64,000 bases of DNA, from assembly GCF_009910675.1 (NCBI RefSeq), contig NZ_RSEJ01000022.1, forward strand, positions 50,824 through 114,823. Reading direction: 5' to 3'. The translations under genes were made by a program, and so were the position numbers. Positions 1 to 8,543 of this stretch are shown here, one piece after another. The stretch comes from Photobacterium alginatilyticum. GTDB taxonomy: Bacteria > Pseudomonadota > Gammaproteobacteria > Enterobacterales > Vibrionaceae. How positions within the stretch are numbered: the first letter of the stretch is position 1; each line of letters starts with the position of its first letter. The notes under the pieces were generated by a model, which was not told the DNA's origin, did not search any database, and was given only the letters and a program-made list of their open reading frames with translations.

Positions 1-266
1 ACGCCTGCCGAGAGCTCTCCGGACTCCGACAAAATGATCACCTGTTCGCCAACTGCCAGCGGCTCCCAGTCAACTCGGTGCTTGCTCGATGCCCTACCAG
101 ATACCCAAGGCAACCAGCCGGTTACCGCCCCTTTGGCGTATTCCACTCTCACCCGGGGCGGCTTCTGCTTGAAATCCACGCTATGAACACGCCCGCGTTT
201 GATCATATTTGCCATGCGGCGCTGCATATCACGGACGATGTAGTTCATCTCTGGATTATCAGACAT
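1..266 (-). CDS. Phage baseplate assembly protein V (partial)
   Basis: This 5' portion of a gene runs off the left edge of the window. The visible 88 residues begin MSDNPEMNYIVRDMQRRM and continue with an RGRVHSVDF...RVRVEYAKGAVTGWLPWV stretch. This is the typical N-terminal oligosaccharide-binding-like start of the P2 gpV / Mu gp45 spike family. In those phages the protein forms the trimeric spike under the contractile tail tube. The ATG overlaps the stop of the upstream gene by 8 bp (GATGTCTGA), so the two are translationally coupled. Its presence shows that the tail of this phage is of the contractile type although the head genes are lambda-like. Confidence 0.8.
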   Translation of the reverse strand, partial: MSDNPEMNYIVRDMQRRMANMIKRGRVHSVDFKQKPPRVRVEYAKGAVTGWLPWVSGRASSKHRVDWEPLAVGEQVIILSESGELSAG

Positions 267-789
267 CCGGGATCACCTGTTCATACTTGTCGTGGTTCTG
301 TTTGCCGATATCGGGCGAATACCCCACAACAACCTGAGTCGGCGTTAAGCCCTCCGGCTTAAAGGCATCTTCGCCCACTTCAATGTCTTGATTGAAGCGA
401 ATAGACCACACGGCATACTCATCCAGCTCAGGCTGAAATGCATCAGGCTCGGCGCTAACAAACACTGCTGGCTTGATTGGCATGCCAAAACGAGAACCTT
501 CAATTTTCAGCCCGATAGCCATTGCGGCATTACGTACTTCAAGCTGATACTGCGCATCGGCCATGCCGAGAACAGCCAGAATTTCACAATTCAGCGTTAC
601 GCATAACTGTCCGTTCATCGGCTGGCTGTCAGCACGGTCCCAATCCGATACCGCAAAGAAAGCACATGGTGTCTGAAGTGTCTTTTTCACTTCCGGATAG
701 CAATCAACCACCTTCAACCAAGGCAGCTGCTCATCCAACCAAGTCTTTACCGCATTATGGTACGTCGTTAAATGGATACCATCACTCAC
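259..789 (-). CDS. Putative tail-completion/terminator protein
   Basis: A 176-residue soluble protein lying between the minor tail Z-like gene and baseplate gene V. It starts MSDGIHLTTYHNAVKTWLDEQLPWLKVVDCYP, and has no signal peptide or membrane segment. I do not recognise the family from sequence alone. The position (head-tail joining, Z-like, this gene, gpV) and the size suggest a tail terminator or tail-completion protein analogous to lambda gpU or P2 gpR/S. That is an inference from synteny only. It overlaps gpV by 8 bp and follows the Z-like gene with a 9-bp gap. Confidence 0.55.
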   Translation of the reverse strand: MSDGIHLTTYHNAVKTWLDEQLPWLKVVDCYPEVKKTLQTPCAFFAVSDWDRADSQPMNGQLCVTLNCEILAVLGMADAQYQLEVRNAAMAIGLKIEGSRFGMPIKPAVFVSAEPDAFQPELDEYAVWSIRFNQDIEVGEDAFKPEGLTPTQVVVGYSPDIGKQNHDKYEQVIPDV

Positions 790-798
790 GTCAGCTCC

Positions 799-1437
799 TT
801 AGCCATATTTCTTCCAGCTATTCTTGTGCAAACCCATTTTCACCCGACCTTTTAAGTCAGTTTCAAAGTGCTTGAGGAAGATCTCCGGCAAACGTTCATA
901 GATGTCATCTTCAATCATGGCGTTAAGCTCATCAGCAACAGGAACCCGGGCTTCTACAACCGGAAATCGATTAGCTGTTTTGCGGGTAAAGATAGAGCGC
1001 CGGTTATACAACCGAGTAATAAAACCATCGTCATAAGTCTGATTAGGCATCTTGCCCCTGGGCTTAAACACAGCGCCGTTTGGTGACTTTTTAGTTCCTC
1101 TTCGACGTATGCTTCCTTTCAAATACCCCACCGAGACATCGTTCATCCCGTACCACAATTTCAGCTCATCAAACTTCTTCTGTTTGCTGGGACTTCTTAG
1201 CCTGAAATGCTGAAACCGTTTCCTGATCGCCTTTAGCGATTTAATCCCCATTTCATCACGCAGTTTTTTATTAGTGAGTGATCGAAGGGTTATTGCTGTT
1301 CGCCCCAACGCTCGGTTGTATGCCGCCCTCATCTGCATTTCAGTGGCGCCATGAATGTCTTTCAGCGCTTCCAGTTCTTCAACATCAATATGAAATGGAA
1401 GACGATTCAGGTTGGTTGGAAGAAGTATCTCCGACAT
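799..1437 (-). CDS. Phage minor tail protein Z-like
   Basis: A 212-residue basic protein, rich in Arg/Lys through the middle (RFQHFRLRSPSKQKKFDELKLWYG). This pattern and its position fit the prophage minor tail protein Z family, named after lambda gpZ, which acts late in joining tail to head. The start at 1437 follows an AGGA Shine-Dalgarno (GGCAGGAAAATG). It overlaps the 3' end of the upstream head-tail joining gene by 53 bp in another frame. The family call rests on the GMNDVSVGYLKGSIRRRGTK-type region and on synteny. Confidence 0.7.
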   Translation of the reverse strand: MSEILLPTNLNRLPFHIDVEELEALKDIHGATEMQMRAAYNRALGRTAITLRSLTNKKLRDEMGIKSLKAIRKRFQHFRLRSPSKQKKFDELKLWYGMNDVSVGYLKGSIRRRGTKKSPNGAVFKPRGKMPNQTYDDGFITRLYNRRSIFTRKTANRFPVVEARVPVADELNAMIEDDIYERLPEIFLKHFETDLKGRVKMGLHKNSWKKYG

Positions 1438-1753
1438 TTTCCTGCCCTAGCGCTAACTTCAAACGGCCTGAGCCATCGTTCTCCGGCAGCACAACCAAAT
1501 GACTCTGACGTGTTCCGTTTTCAAACTGCAGAGTAATGGCCGTTCGCCGCTCTAAATGCCCAGCTTCGGCAGACTTCACAATCAAAGTGCCCCGCTGCGC
1601 ATCGACAAAACCGCCACCATCCAGCTTTGCGATTTCACTGGGACTGGTAAAAATGCCCCGCACAGGCTCATGACCATCAGCGATAACATCCACATTGCTG
1701 AATGCATCAATGATTGCTTCATTGGCCTGCCGGGCAACATTATCAACTGACAT
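1385..1753 (-). CDS. Head-tail joining protein (gpFII-like)
   Basis: A 122-residue protein located directly downstream of the major capsid gene and upstream of the Z-like tail gene, the slot of lambda gpFII. It contains a hydrophobic beta-rich core (RGTLIVKSAEAGHLERRTAITLQF) and a polar Ser-rich C-terminus. Small proteins in this slot are often annotated as ATP-binding sugar transporter-like protein from pro-phage. It would sit at the connector, forming the interface for the tail. The start has only a moderate ribosome site (GGAAGGCGGTGCTAG before ATG). Confidence 0.65.
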   Translation of the reverse strand: MSVDNVARQANEAIIDAFSNVDVIADGHEPVRGIFTSPSEIAKLDGGGFVDAQRGTLIVKSAEAGHLERRTAITLQFENGTRQSHLVVLPENDGSGRLKLALGQENVGDTSSNQPESSSISY

Positions 1754-1833
1754 CTAGCACCGCCTTCCACTCATTAAAACAAAGCCCAGTCCTATTGAAC
1801 CGGGCCGCTGTTCCCTGCCTGTTTAAAAGCAGA

Positions 1834-2820
1834 TTAGTTTGATGAATGAACCGCACACAACAGTGCCGGGTCTCGAGTGATTGGCAGGTAGATAGAACGC
1901 GAGCGAATTTCCAAGCCTTCATCGTGCGGCATCGGTTCAGTAGTAATGTGGCACTCACGCTTCGATGCGCTGCTGGAACTAAGCACATCGGCTGGCGCAC
2001 GCAGCATGCCAAATACGCCATTCACACCCAGTGGGTATGATGCACCGTCTTCAGCTACTTCATCCGCTTCATCGGTGATAAACGTCAAACCACAAAGACT
2101 GATCCCACTTGGATCATCGGCAAACTTAACCTGCAGCTTGGGATGTGCTTCCGGGCCATAAAACTCTTTGATGCTCTTATGGCTAATAATCCGTTCAATC
2201 AGATCCTGACCGACACGGATTGCCACACCTTTAATCATCATGTGGCCATGCTCTTTGGCAATCTTCTTGGTTTCTTTCGATATAGACTTCAGCAGCTTAG
2301 GCACATCAGTCCCTTCGGTCCCCAGCTTAAGGTCAATTCTACGCTCTTCAACCCCCAACACCTGGAACAAATCAACCATCACAACACCTTTACGGTTCTT
2401 AACCCGCCCTTTTAGGGCCGAGTACGCAGTAAAGGCTGATGTATAACGGTGGTTATCGCGGTGCTTACCCATCTTGGTTTTAACTAAACCGGCTAACTCC
2501 TGGGCCTGCAACTTTTTATCGCGCAACGACGAAATGCGGTTTAGCTCGCTTGCAACGATCTGGCTATCGAACGGATAACGGATCAGGCTAACAGGTACCG
2601 CTGATTCAGGATCGTGCTTGTCGATGTTTGGATGCTGGCCGATTTCACCCGGCATCAAGACTTGCAGCTCGTTACCTGATTTAACAATCATCACCTGGCG
2701 GTTTTCAACGTTCTCAACCTTGAACATATTGAGCACATCAGACTCAATCGGCGTTGATGAGTTATAGCCGGTTGTAAGCGCCACCAAGGAAAACGCTTCA
2801 TGGTCAAAAATTTTATCCAT
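1834..2820 (-). CDS. Major capsid protein E (lambda gpE family)
   Basis: A 328-residue protein with the hallmarks of the phage major capsid protein E family. It has an N-terminal LVALTTGYNSSTP segment, a VMIVKSGNELQVLMPGEIGQ block, a PFDSQIVASELNRISSLR helix and the spine helix following it. The C-terminal part carries a YGPEAHPKLQVKFADDPSG block. It forms the icosahedral shell. It lies downstream of the protease/scaffold gene and a small decoration-like gene, as in lambda C-D-E. An 80-bp gap separates it from the next gene. Length is close to lambda gpE (341 residues). Confidence 0.88.
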   Translation of the reverse strand: MDKIFDHEAFSLVALTTGYNSSTPIESDVLNMFKVENVENRQVMIVKSGNELQVLMPGEIGQHPNIDKHDPESAVPVSLIRYPFDSQIVASELNRISSLRDKKLQAQELAGLVKTKMGKHRDNHRYTSAFTAYSALKGRVKNRKGVVMVDLFQVLGVEERRIDLKLGTEGTDVPKLLKSISKETKKIAKEHGHMMIKGVAIRVGQDLIERIISHKSIKEFYGPEAHPKLQVKFADDPSGISLCGLTFITDEADEVAEDGASYPLGVNGVFGMLRAPADVLSSSSASKRECHITTEPMPHDEGLEIRSRSIYLPITRDPALLCAVHSSN

Positions 2821-2827
2821 CGTGGTG

Positions 2828-3160
2828 TTAGTCCTGTTTAATGATTAGGAAAGTTGTTTCCAACTGCTCAATCACCTTGGCTTTTTGAGCTTCAGTGATG
2901 CCCGCAGGCCATTTGATATAGAGATCGTTGAACACAGAGTGAGCCCAATAGACTTGGCCGTTCCCCACATGAACGCCGTAGGCCGTGGTCCCATCAAACC
3001 CCTGAGCGGTTGGGTCAATCTCGTTGCCATCCTTATCGACAACAGAATAGAGTGACGCGGTAACGGCATTAGGAATGGTTTTATTACTCATCTCGCCGCA
3101 AGGATGAGTCCACAGTAGGATCAGTGCCTGAGACACTGGTTTAGTGATTGTTGAAATCAT
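2828..3160 (-). CDS. Putative head decoration protein (gpD position)
   Basis: A 110-residue protein between the capsid protease and the major capsid protein, the position and exact size of lambda gpD, which trimerises on the shell and stabilises it. Sequence identity to gpD is not obvious to me; only the general layout (GFDGTTAYGVHVGNGQ, then YIKWPAGITEAQKAKVIEQLE) is comparable to the gpD C-terminal half. The start at 3160 overlaps the upstream stop (TAATG) and follows GAGGAA at 5 nt, which supports it over the internal Met at residue 24. Confidence 0.55.
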   Translation of the reverse strand: MISTITKPVSQALILLWTHPCGEMSNKTIPNAVTASLYSVVDKDGNEIDPTAQGFDGTTAYGVHVGNGQVYWAHSVFNDLYIKWPAGITEAQKAKVIEQLETTFLIIKQD

Positions 3161-4269
3161 TACGCTTCCTCAATCAGTTTCAACATGTCATAGCTGTCGT
3201 CATCACCATCAAGGCTGCCGACAAGTGAAATTTCTTCATCACGCTTTGCGGCTTCCGCCTTGATTTTGGCTTTGGCGCCTTCAAGATCTTCGCCTTCAGC
3301 AACAAGCTGAGCAGCAATGTCACCCACCCCAGCCGACTTCGCCAACTTATCAACCTGAACCAGCAGCTCTGTGTGCTTCTCGCCATTGCTTTTTGCATCA
3401 GCCTGCAGCTTCTCAAGCTGAGCAGTCAGCGATGCCGTTTCTTCAGCGTGTTTCAGGTTCAGCTCATCAACAATTCGCTGATGCGTTGCATTGGTCATCA
3501 TGGATTTGATTTCCTCTTCTGTTTTAATCCCGTCGATAAGCCCCAGATCCAACAGCTTTTGAGCGGTGAATATATTGGCTTCTAGCGACTCAACGTGATC
3601 GGGTTGGAGCTGGCGGTTCTTGCCAACCAACTCAAAGAAATTACCGGCTAACTCATCGACCATGGCCTGGTGCCTTTCCGACTCAGCATCATCAAGCTTG
3701 GTTTCCGGAGCTCCATCTGCTTTAGCCTCACCCGAAGTGAAATACGTCATCTTCCGCTTGTCGTTTTCCACCTCCAGGCGCCCGCGGATAACACCGATTG
3801 AACCGCCCATACTATGTGGACTGGCATAGAGTTCTGAGCAGGCACTGGCCAGCGCATAGTTGGCTGAATACGAAGCACCATTGATGAAACCAATAACTGG
3901 CTTAACCTGGGCAATCTCCGCAATGTAATCGGCCAAATCAAAGCAGCCTGCGGCTTCACCACCCGGGCCATCAAACTCGATATAGATTTTCGCTACATCA
4001 GCATCATTACGCAGGCCTGCCATCTGGCTTCGAATATCGCGGTAACTCAGAACACGCTCGCAGTTACTGTCGAGGCCACTAAAACGATGAGTCGTCGGTC
4101 CGAATACAGACAGGTGGCAAGTCGTATCAGAACGCTCTGAACGTTCGTTTCCGCCGGCATATAATTTGGGGTTCTTGTAAAAATCGATTAGCGCGTTGTG
4201 ATACGTTTGATGGGCATCAATCGTCATCATCATCGGTTTGCTGGTCATCAACTGGAGCAGATGTCTCAT
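3160..4269 (-). CDS. S49-family capsid maturation protease/scaffold
   Basis: A 369-residue protein with a SppA/ClpP-type serine protease domain in roughly the first 260 residues. Visible are YIEFDGPGGEAAGCFDLADYI, the VIGFINGASYSANYALASAC block holding the nucleophilic Ser, and SMGGSIGVIRGRLEV. The C-terminal ~110 residues are charged and coiled-coil-like (LKHAEETASLTAQLEKLQ), as in lambda gpC/Nu3, where the C-terminal part is the scaffold. It cleaves the portal and itself during prohead maturation. It overlaps the portal gene by 53 bp. The ATG at 4269 follows AGAGGA at 10 nt; internal Mets at residues 8 and 13-15 are alternatives. Confidence 0.88.
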   Translation of the reverse strand: MRHLLQLMTSKPMMMTIDAHQTYHNALIDFYKNPKLYAGGNERSERSDTTCHLSVFGPTTHRFSGLDSNCERVLSYRDIRSQMAGLRNDADVAKIYIEFDGPGGEAAGCFDLADYIAEIAQVKPVIGFINGASYSANYALASACSELYASPHSMGGSIGVIRGRLEVENDKRKMTYFTSGEAKADGAPETKLDDAESERHQAMVDELAGNFFELVGKNRQLQPDHVESLEANIFTAQKLLDLGLIDGIKTEEEIKSMMTNATHQRIVDELNLKHAEETASLTAQLEKLQADAKSNGEKHTELLVQVDKLAKSAGVGDIAAQLVAEGEDLEGAKAKIKAEAAKRDEEISLVGSLDGDDDSYDMLKLIEEA

Positions 4270-5581
4270 TGGTTACGATTCCTCTTTGTTCAGCGGCATC
4301 TTTACTTCGCTTCACACTGTCGAGATGCTGATCGAGCGTATTGCCTCGCTGATTGGCGATTTTTTCTAGTGAGGTGATGTCTTCTTGCAATTCCAACACC
4401 AGCGCTTTGGCAGCTTTCAGTGGGTCAATCTCTTCCCACTCTGGCCAAATCCAAACCGGAGCGATGTACGCGTAAGGGTTAACAAAATAGTCCGGCAGAT
4501 CAGGTCCATCGGTTAGGTGGTAGGCATCGCAGAACCAACCAATAATGCGGTTAAAACTGGGTTCTAAGTAAATGCCCCGAAGCTGGCTGATGAAACGACG
4601 GTGATTGATCATCCCCGCCCTGATCGATGAGTAGTTAACCTGCGTTAAATCCCCAGTCAGCATCTCGTAGGTAATACCAAACAGGCCTGCGACCATTCGC
4701 AGCACCTGGTTGTTATGTTCCTGGTAGTTCCCGGCGATTTCAGGCGGTGATGCGGTTTTGATATCTTTGATGCCATGCAGAACCGTCAGCCCACCAACAC
4801 GATGAACCAGTTTTTGAGGCTGATTGGTTTGCCCGGCTTTGGGCGCTTGTCCGGTCTGACTCACATCGCCTTCTTTCAAGGCAAACACTTGCTGGCCTTG
4901 TCGCTTCATGCGCGACTTAATCTCAACCGTCTGGTTATCTTTGTACTGCTTGGCGAAGTCGGCACCTGCCGAAATCCACGGCTGAGCACTGGACTGGCCC
5001 GGATGAACAACATCCCGAATATCGATAACATCACTGGCGGGTAACCAGTTCACCGACTCTTCGTTAAATTCAGGATGGTCTCTGGGTAGCTTGTAGAAAG
5101 CGTACTTTTTGGGTTTACCGTTCTTCGAATAAAGAATTCCGCCGCGTATGTAGCTACCCCTTCCCGGCCTATCTAGCTCCGAAGCCAGGCTAAGCGGAGA
5201 GACAACCTCCAACTGCAGCGGAATGAAATCAAGCGTTCGACGCCTGACAATGAATGCCCGCCCTTCGATAATGGCCGTCATCACCGCCAAGGCCTGCACA
5301 CCTGCAAAGTTGGAATGCCCGCTGAAATCGCAGTAATGCATCCAGTGATCAAAACGGGTAAGAAACTCGGGGCTAAATATATCGGGTGAAAAGACCGGCT
5401 TTGCTCCGCCACCAATGCAGCTAGCGCGAAATCGAGTGGCCCCAATACGAACAATGGGATTGTTTCGCATCAGGTGGTGACTGGCTTTTATCTCATTGTT
5501 GAGCGCCTGTTCACTCTTTTCGTTATCGTGCAGTTGAGCATCAGAGAACAGCGCCGACTTGGCTACTGCTGAATAACTCAA
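4217..5581 (-). CDS. Phage portal protein (lambda gpB family)
   Basis: A 454-residue portal protein. The order of blocks is typical of the lambda portal family: an N-terminal NNEIKASHHLMRNNPIVRIG region, a middle FKASC/TAIIEGRAFI beta region, VVHPGQSSAQPWISAG and the KSRMKRQGQQVFALKEGD helix. Near residue 320 there is LTGDLTQVNYSSIRAGMINHRR, the Tyr-Ser-Ser signature common to these portals. It forms the dodecameric DNA entry ring. The start codon lies within the stop of the gpW-like gene (4-bp overlap). The C-terminus is very acidic (DDQQTDDDDD), a little unusual. Confidence 0.92.
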   Translation of the reverse strand: MSYSAVAKSALFSDAQLHDNEKSEQALNNEIKASHHLMRNNPIVRIGATRFRASCIGGGAKPVFSPDIFSPEFLTRFDHWMHYCDFSGHSNFAGVQALAVMTAIIEGRAFIVRRRTLDFIPLQLEVVSPLSLASELDRPGRGSYIRGGILYSKNGKPKKYAFYKLPRDHPEFNEESVNWLPASDVIDIRDVVHPGQSSAQPWISAGADFAKQYKDNQTVEIKSRMKRQGQQVFALKEGDVSQTGQAPKAGQTNQPQKLVHRVGGLTVLHGIKDIKTASPPEIAGNYQEHNNQVLRMVAGLFGITYEMLTGDLTQVNYSSIRAGMINHRRFISQLRGIYLEPSFNRIIGWFCDAYHLTDGPDLPDYFVNPYAYIAPVWIWPEWEEIDPLKAAKALVLELQEDITSLEKIANQRGNTLDQHLDSVKRSKDAAEQRGIVTNETSAPVDDQQTDDDDD

Positions 5582-5814
5582 AACTCTATCTCCACATCAA
5601 TCGATTCCATGATCACAGCAGGCTGCAATTGCTGCTGCAGATCGGCTTCTAACTGCCGGAGTTCGTTTAAACTAACGCTGGTATACTCAACACTATTCTT
5701 GTAACCATCTGCCGTAACGTACTCCGCCTTTACCTGCCTTTTCCCCTGAACTAACTCGGTAATAGCGTTCTGGACTATTTGCAAGTTCTCCGCGTTGGCG
5801 TAAATCTGCATCAA
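5578..5814 (-). CDS. Head-tail joining protein W
   Basis: A 78-residue protein between large terminase and portal, overlapping both by 4 bp. Size and place match lambda gpW (68 residues), which attaches beneath the portal after packaging and is needed for tail joining. The sequence has the alpha-beta-beta-alpha layout: an N-terminal helix (ENLQIVQNAITELVQGKRQ), two strands (VKAEYVTADGYKNSVEYTSVS) and a helix (LNELRQLEADLQQQLQ). Confidence 0.82.
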   Translation of the reverse strand: MMQIYANAENLQIVQNAITELVQGKRQVKAEYVTADGYKNSVEYTSVSLNELRQLEADLQQQLQPAVIMESIDVEIEF

Positions 5815-7733
5815 TAAGCCTCATAATCTGATAATTCATAACAATCGGAATAAGCCTGTTCGTCTTCAGCACTCATGGTCTGAGTGCTGCCTTCCAGTAA
5901 TCCAAGGGGAGTGTTTTGAGTCGCTTCCCTAATCACCGGGCGCAGGAAGTCATACAGCCAAAGGACATACACCAATAGATCCCATGGCTCATTTCGCTTT
6001 TGACCAGGTTTCTTTTTCCACGCTGCTTTAACACCACTGCCAACGAGCTGCTCAGAGGTGAGCATTTGGAAGTAGGTCAAATCAAAGACATCACTAACGG
6101 GGAAATGGATATAGTTCTTCCCGGGCTTTTCGATATTCAATCGTTCTGCAGCGCGGTTCTTTAACTGGTGAACATTCAGGCTTCGATACTCACATTTCAC
6201 CTCGGGGTGAACTTTAAATGTGAGTGTCAGTTCGGGTTTGAATTTCGACTTACTGTTTACCTCACCTCGTATCGCGTAAATCCACCCCTTGTAGGGTGCG
6301 CAAAACTCCAACATCGATTTCCACGCATGGCCATTACAGTCCATCACCACAGCCAGACTCGATATCTGGCGACCATCTTTCAACATAAACGGCCGACTCA
6401 ACCGTTCGACCAGTGTCTTCTGAGTCAGCTCATCTTCTGGATCACCTTGCACCGTTCCATAATCAATGGCCCAAATCTCCCCCTGAGCACCTACGGCCCA
6501 GAAGTGATATTCCAAGCGATAAGTTTGAGTATCCACCGAAGCCAAAACGCAAAGCGTTTCCTCAGGCAAGTAGTCCAGCGGAGAATAATGATCACGGCGT
6601 GTATATATCGTTTCAAAGCTACTGAGCTTATGGGTACTTCTTACGTCTGAGTACTCAACACCCACCTTCGTATTCATGAAGGTTTGCATTTTCTGAGGCT
6701 CTTTCTTCGCCTTTTCGTACTCACTCGCCAAAGAAGGAAGCGCAGTGTTCAGGTTATCGTTGTAGGCCGACCAAATATGAAAGCCTGCGTCGATTTTCCC
6801 CCGCTCGTTTCTGTCGCCCGGTTTGCCACATTTGCAGCAAAGCGCGGAACCTGTTTCGTCCCACTGGCTGGGCTCCTGATGAGTGTTGCAACAAGTAAAC
6901 TCCCTTGTTGCCCGCCACTCGCCAGCTTTTACTATCTTGCTTTTATGATGCTCATAGATGGATTCGCCACAGCCCTCACAGACAAAGTGAGCCGTGGAAT
7001 AATCGTCAGGATCATAGCGGAAGTTTTCGAGCTTAAGCCGTTGCTTGTGAGCGCAGTGAGGACAAGGGACATAAAAGAAACGCTGATCGGTCAGCCCGAA
7101 CTCACGCGTTATTTTACAAGTACCGGCTTCTTTCGGTGTCGAGCCCAATACAATTTTTCGCTGGGCTTCAGTCTCCGTTCGAGTGATCGCCAGTTCAACC
7201 GGATCACCCTCTTTCTCAACGTTATCCTGCCAACCAGATACCTCATCCATAAAGAGGTACTTGATTGTGAGCATTCGGAACGAGCTGGCAGACGTCGCCC
7301 AAACAATACAAAGCTCACCACCGAAAAAGCTTTTCTCTTTGGACGTGTTCTTCCCCTGCATACGACGAATAACAGGATCGCAATGAGCAAATACCTTTCC
7401 GGCCTCTCGCACGGCGAACTTCTCGGCATCACCCTCGGTATTCTGGGCGATCATAATATTGCCCGGGTCGTTGGTGATTACCCAGGCCATCGCCGTATTG
7501 ACGAAAATCGCATACCCAACACGGGCACTTTTACACAGTACGATTTTCTCAATGTAGGGTGATTCAATGGCCTGCAGCCATGCTTTTTGAAATGGCTTAG
7601 GTGAGTAGATCTGCGCGAGAGGGTTTTCGTTCTTATTCGTCCAGGCGATTATCTCCGTCTTCCGCGGCGGCACCATAATGTTCCGAATGGCGCTTGATAA
7701 CGTTTTGGATAACAGATTAAAGTTCATCGCCAT
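5811..7733 (-). CDS. Terminase large subunit (GpA family)
   Basis: A 640-residue DNA packaging motor and nuclease. The atypical Walker A of the lambda gpA group is visible as CKSARVGYA (about residues 67-75), Walker B as YLFMDEVSGW, and a four-Cys zinc ribbon as CPHCAHK...CEGCG. The C-terminal half carries LCVLASVDTQTYRLEYHFWAVG, the RNase H-like nuclease with its first Asp. It pairs with the small subunit encoded just upstream (17-bp overlap) to cut concatemers at cos and pump DNA into proheads. Length matches lambda gpA (641). Confidence 0.95.
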   Translation of the reverse strand: MAMNFNLLSKTLSSAIRNIMVPPRKTEIIAWTNKNENPLAQIYSPKPFQKAWLQAIESPYIEKIVLCKSARVGYAIFVNTAMAWVITNDPGNIMIAQNTEGDAEKFAVREAGKVFAHCDPVIRRMQGKNTSKEKSFFGGELCIVWATSASSFRMLTIKYLFMDEVSGWQDNVEKEGDPVELAITRTETEAQRKIVLGSTPKEAGTCKITREFGLTDQRFFYVPCPHCAHKQRLKLENFRYDPDDYSTAHFVCEGCGESIYEHHKSKIVKAGEWRATREFTCCNTHQEPSQWDETGSALCCKCGKPGDRNERGKIDAGFHIWSAYNDNLNTALPSLASEYEKAKKEPQKMQTFMNTKVGVEYSDVRSTHKLSSFETIYTRRDHYSPLDYLPEETLCVLASVDTQTYRLEYHFWAVGAQGEIWAIDYGTVQGDPEDELTQKTLVERLSRPFMLKDGRQISSLAVVMDCNGHAWKSMLEFCAPYKGWIYAIRGEVNSKSKFKPELTLTFKVHPEVKCEYRSLNVHQLKNRAAERLNIEKPGKNYIHFPVSDVFDLTYFQMLTSEQLVGSGVKAAWKKKPGQKRNEPWDLLVYVLWLYDFLRPVIREATQNTPLGLLEGSTQTMSAEDEQAYSDCYELSDYEAY

Positions 7734-8217
7734 CCTTCTCGTCTAATTTATAGAGAGCGTTTCTCACTACTTCATCAACGACCTTTAAGTTGTCAGGCTC
7801 TATCGGAAAATGCTTTTGAAGCTCGTTGGGTATGTCTAAAAGCTTGTTTTTCACGTGCGTCATCGGCTCGATATACAGGTCAACCATAGCGGCTACGGGA
7901 ATCAACTCTCCCATCGCCAAATCGTTCTGACGCTTCATCCGTAAAGCGGCCTGTTTATCCTTCTCTTCTTTCCAATCTTTACCCGAAAAATCATCCTCTC
8001 TGTTTCCACTGCTTCCGCTGTTTCCGCTCGAATTTCGACCATTGACAGCGTTAAGCTGGCGAATAATATCCGATTGAAACTTCACGTATGATCGTACTGA
8101 TTCTTCTACGTCAACCGAGCCGTTATCCTTGCGTACCAAGGCGTAACCATTACTTCTCTGGTTTCGAACAGTACGTTCTGTAACACCTAATATGTTTGAA
8201 ACTGCTTTTATACTCAT
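7717..8217 (-). CDS. Terminase small subunit (Nu1-like)
   Basis: A 166-residue protein starting with a winged-helix/HTH segment (SIKAVSNILGVTERTVRNQRSNGYALVRKDNGSVDVEESVRSYVKFQSD), followed by a Ser/Gly-rich linker (residues 62-75) and a helical C-terminal domain. This is the layout of lambda Nu1, which binds cos and recruits the large subunit through its C-terminus. The next gene overlaps its 3' end. Its start at 8217 lies beside a 326-bp non-coding stretch where cos would be expected. Confidence 0.82.
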   Translation of the reverse strand: MSIKAVSNILGVTERTVRNQRSNGYALVRKDNGSVDVEESVRSYVKFQSDIIRQLNAVNGRNSSGNSGSSGNREDDFSGKDWKEEKDKQAALRMKRQNDLAMGELIPVAAMVDLYIEPMTHVKNKLLDIPNELQKHFPIEPDNLKVVDEVVRNALYKLDEKDGDEL

Positions 8218-8543
8218 TACTTAATAACTCCTTTAAAATGCGGAAGCGGAAACACCACTATTTTCAAAAAAAAATTTGTCGGACCGTGCGAGTCTATGCC
8301 CCGTTGAAAACGTGCCCCAGCAGGGAGTACCTTAACCCTCAAAACGCGGTAAAAAGCGATCAAATTGATCATCTTCGACACCGAAATGATCCACTCCGAT
8401 TTCGCCCGGCGATTTCCGCTACTGACAACACACTCACAATCAAAAATGACTCAATTCAGCAAATCGCCCTCATCGATTCCGGTGATTTTTTCTCATTTGG
8501 AGGCTTTGAAATTCTGTAGCACGATTTCCTTCCCGATTTTCTC
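8218..8543. other. Non-coding stretch upstream of terminase; expected cos region
   Basis: No convincing gene is present on either strand in these 326 bp. In lambda-type phages the cohesive-end site lies just upstream of the small terminase gene, so cosN/cosB is expected here by position. I cannot identify the nick site by eye. A poly-A/T run (8266-8277) and several GATC-containing words (8358-8375) are the only visible features. Confidence 0.35.

Noticed and set aside
6168..7562. Long plus-strand open frames opposite the large terminase gene
   Set aside because: They mirror a convincing GpA-family gene on the other strand, have no ribosome sites and no recognisable motifs.
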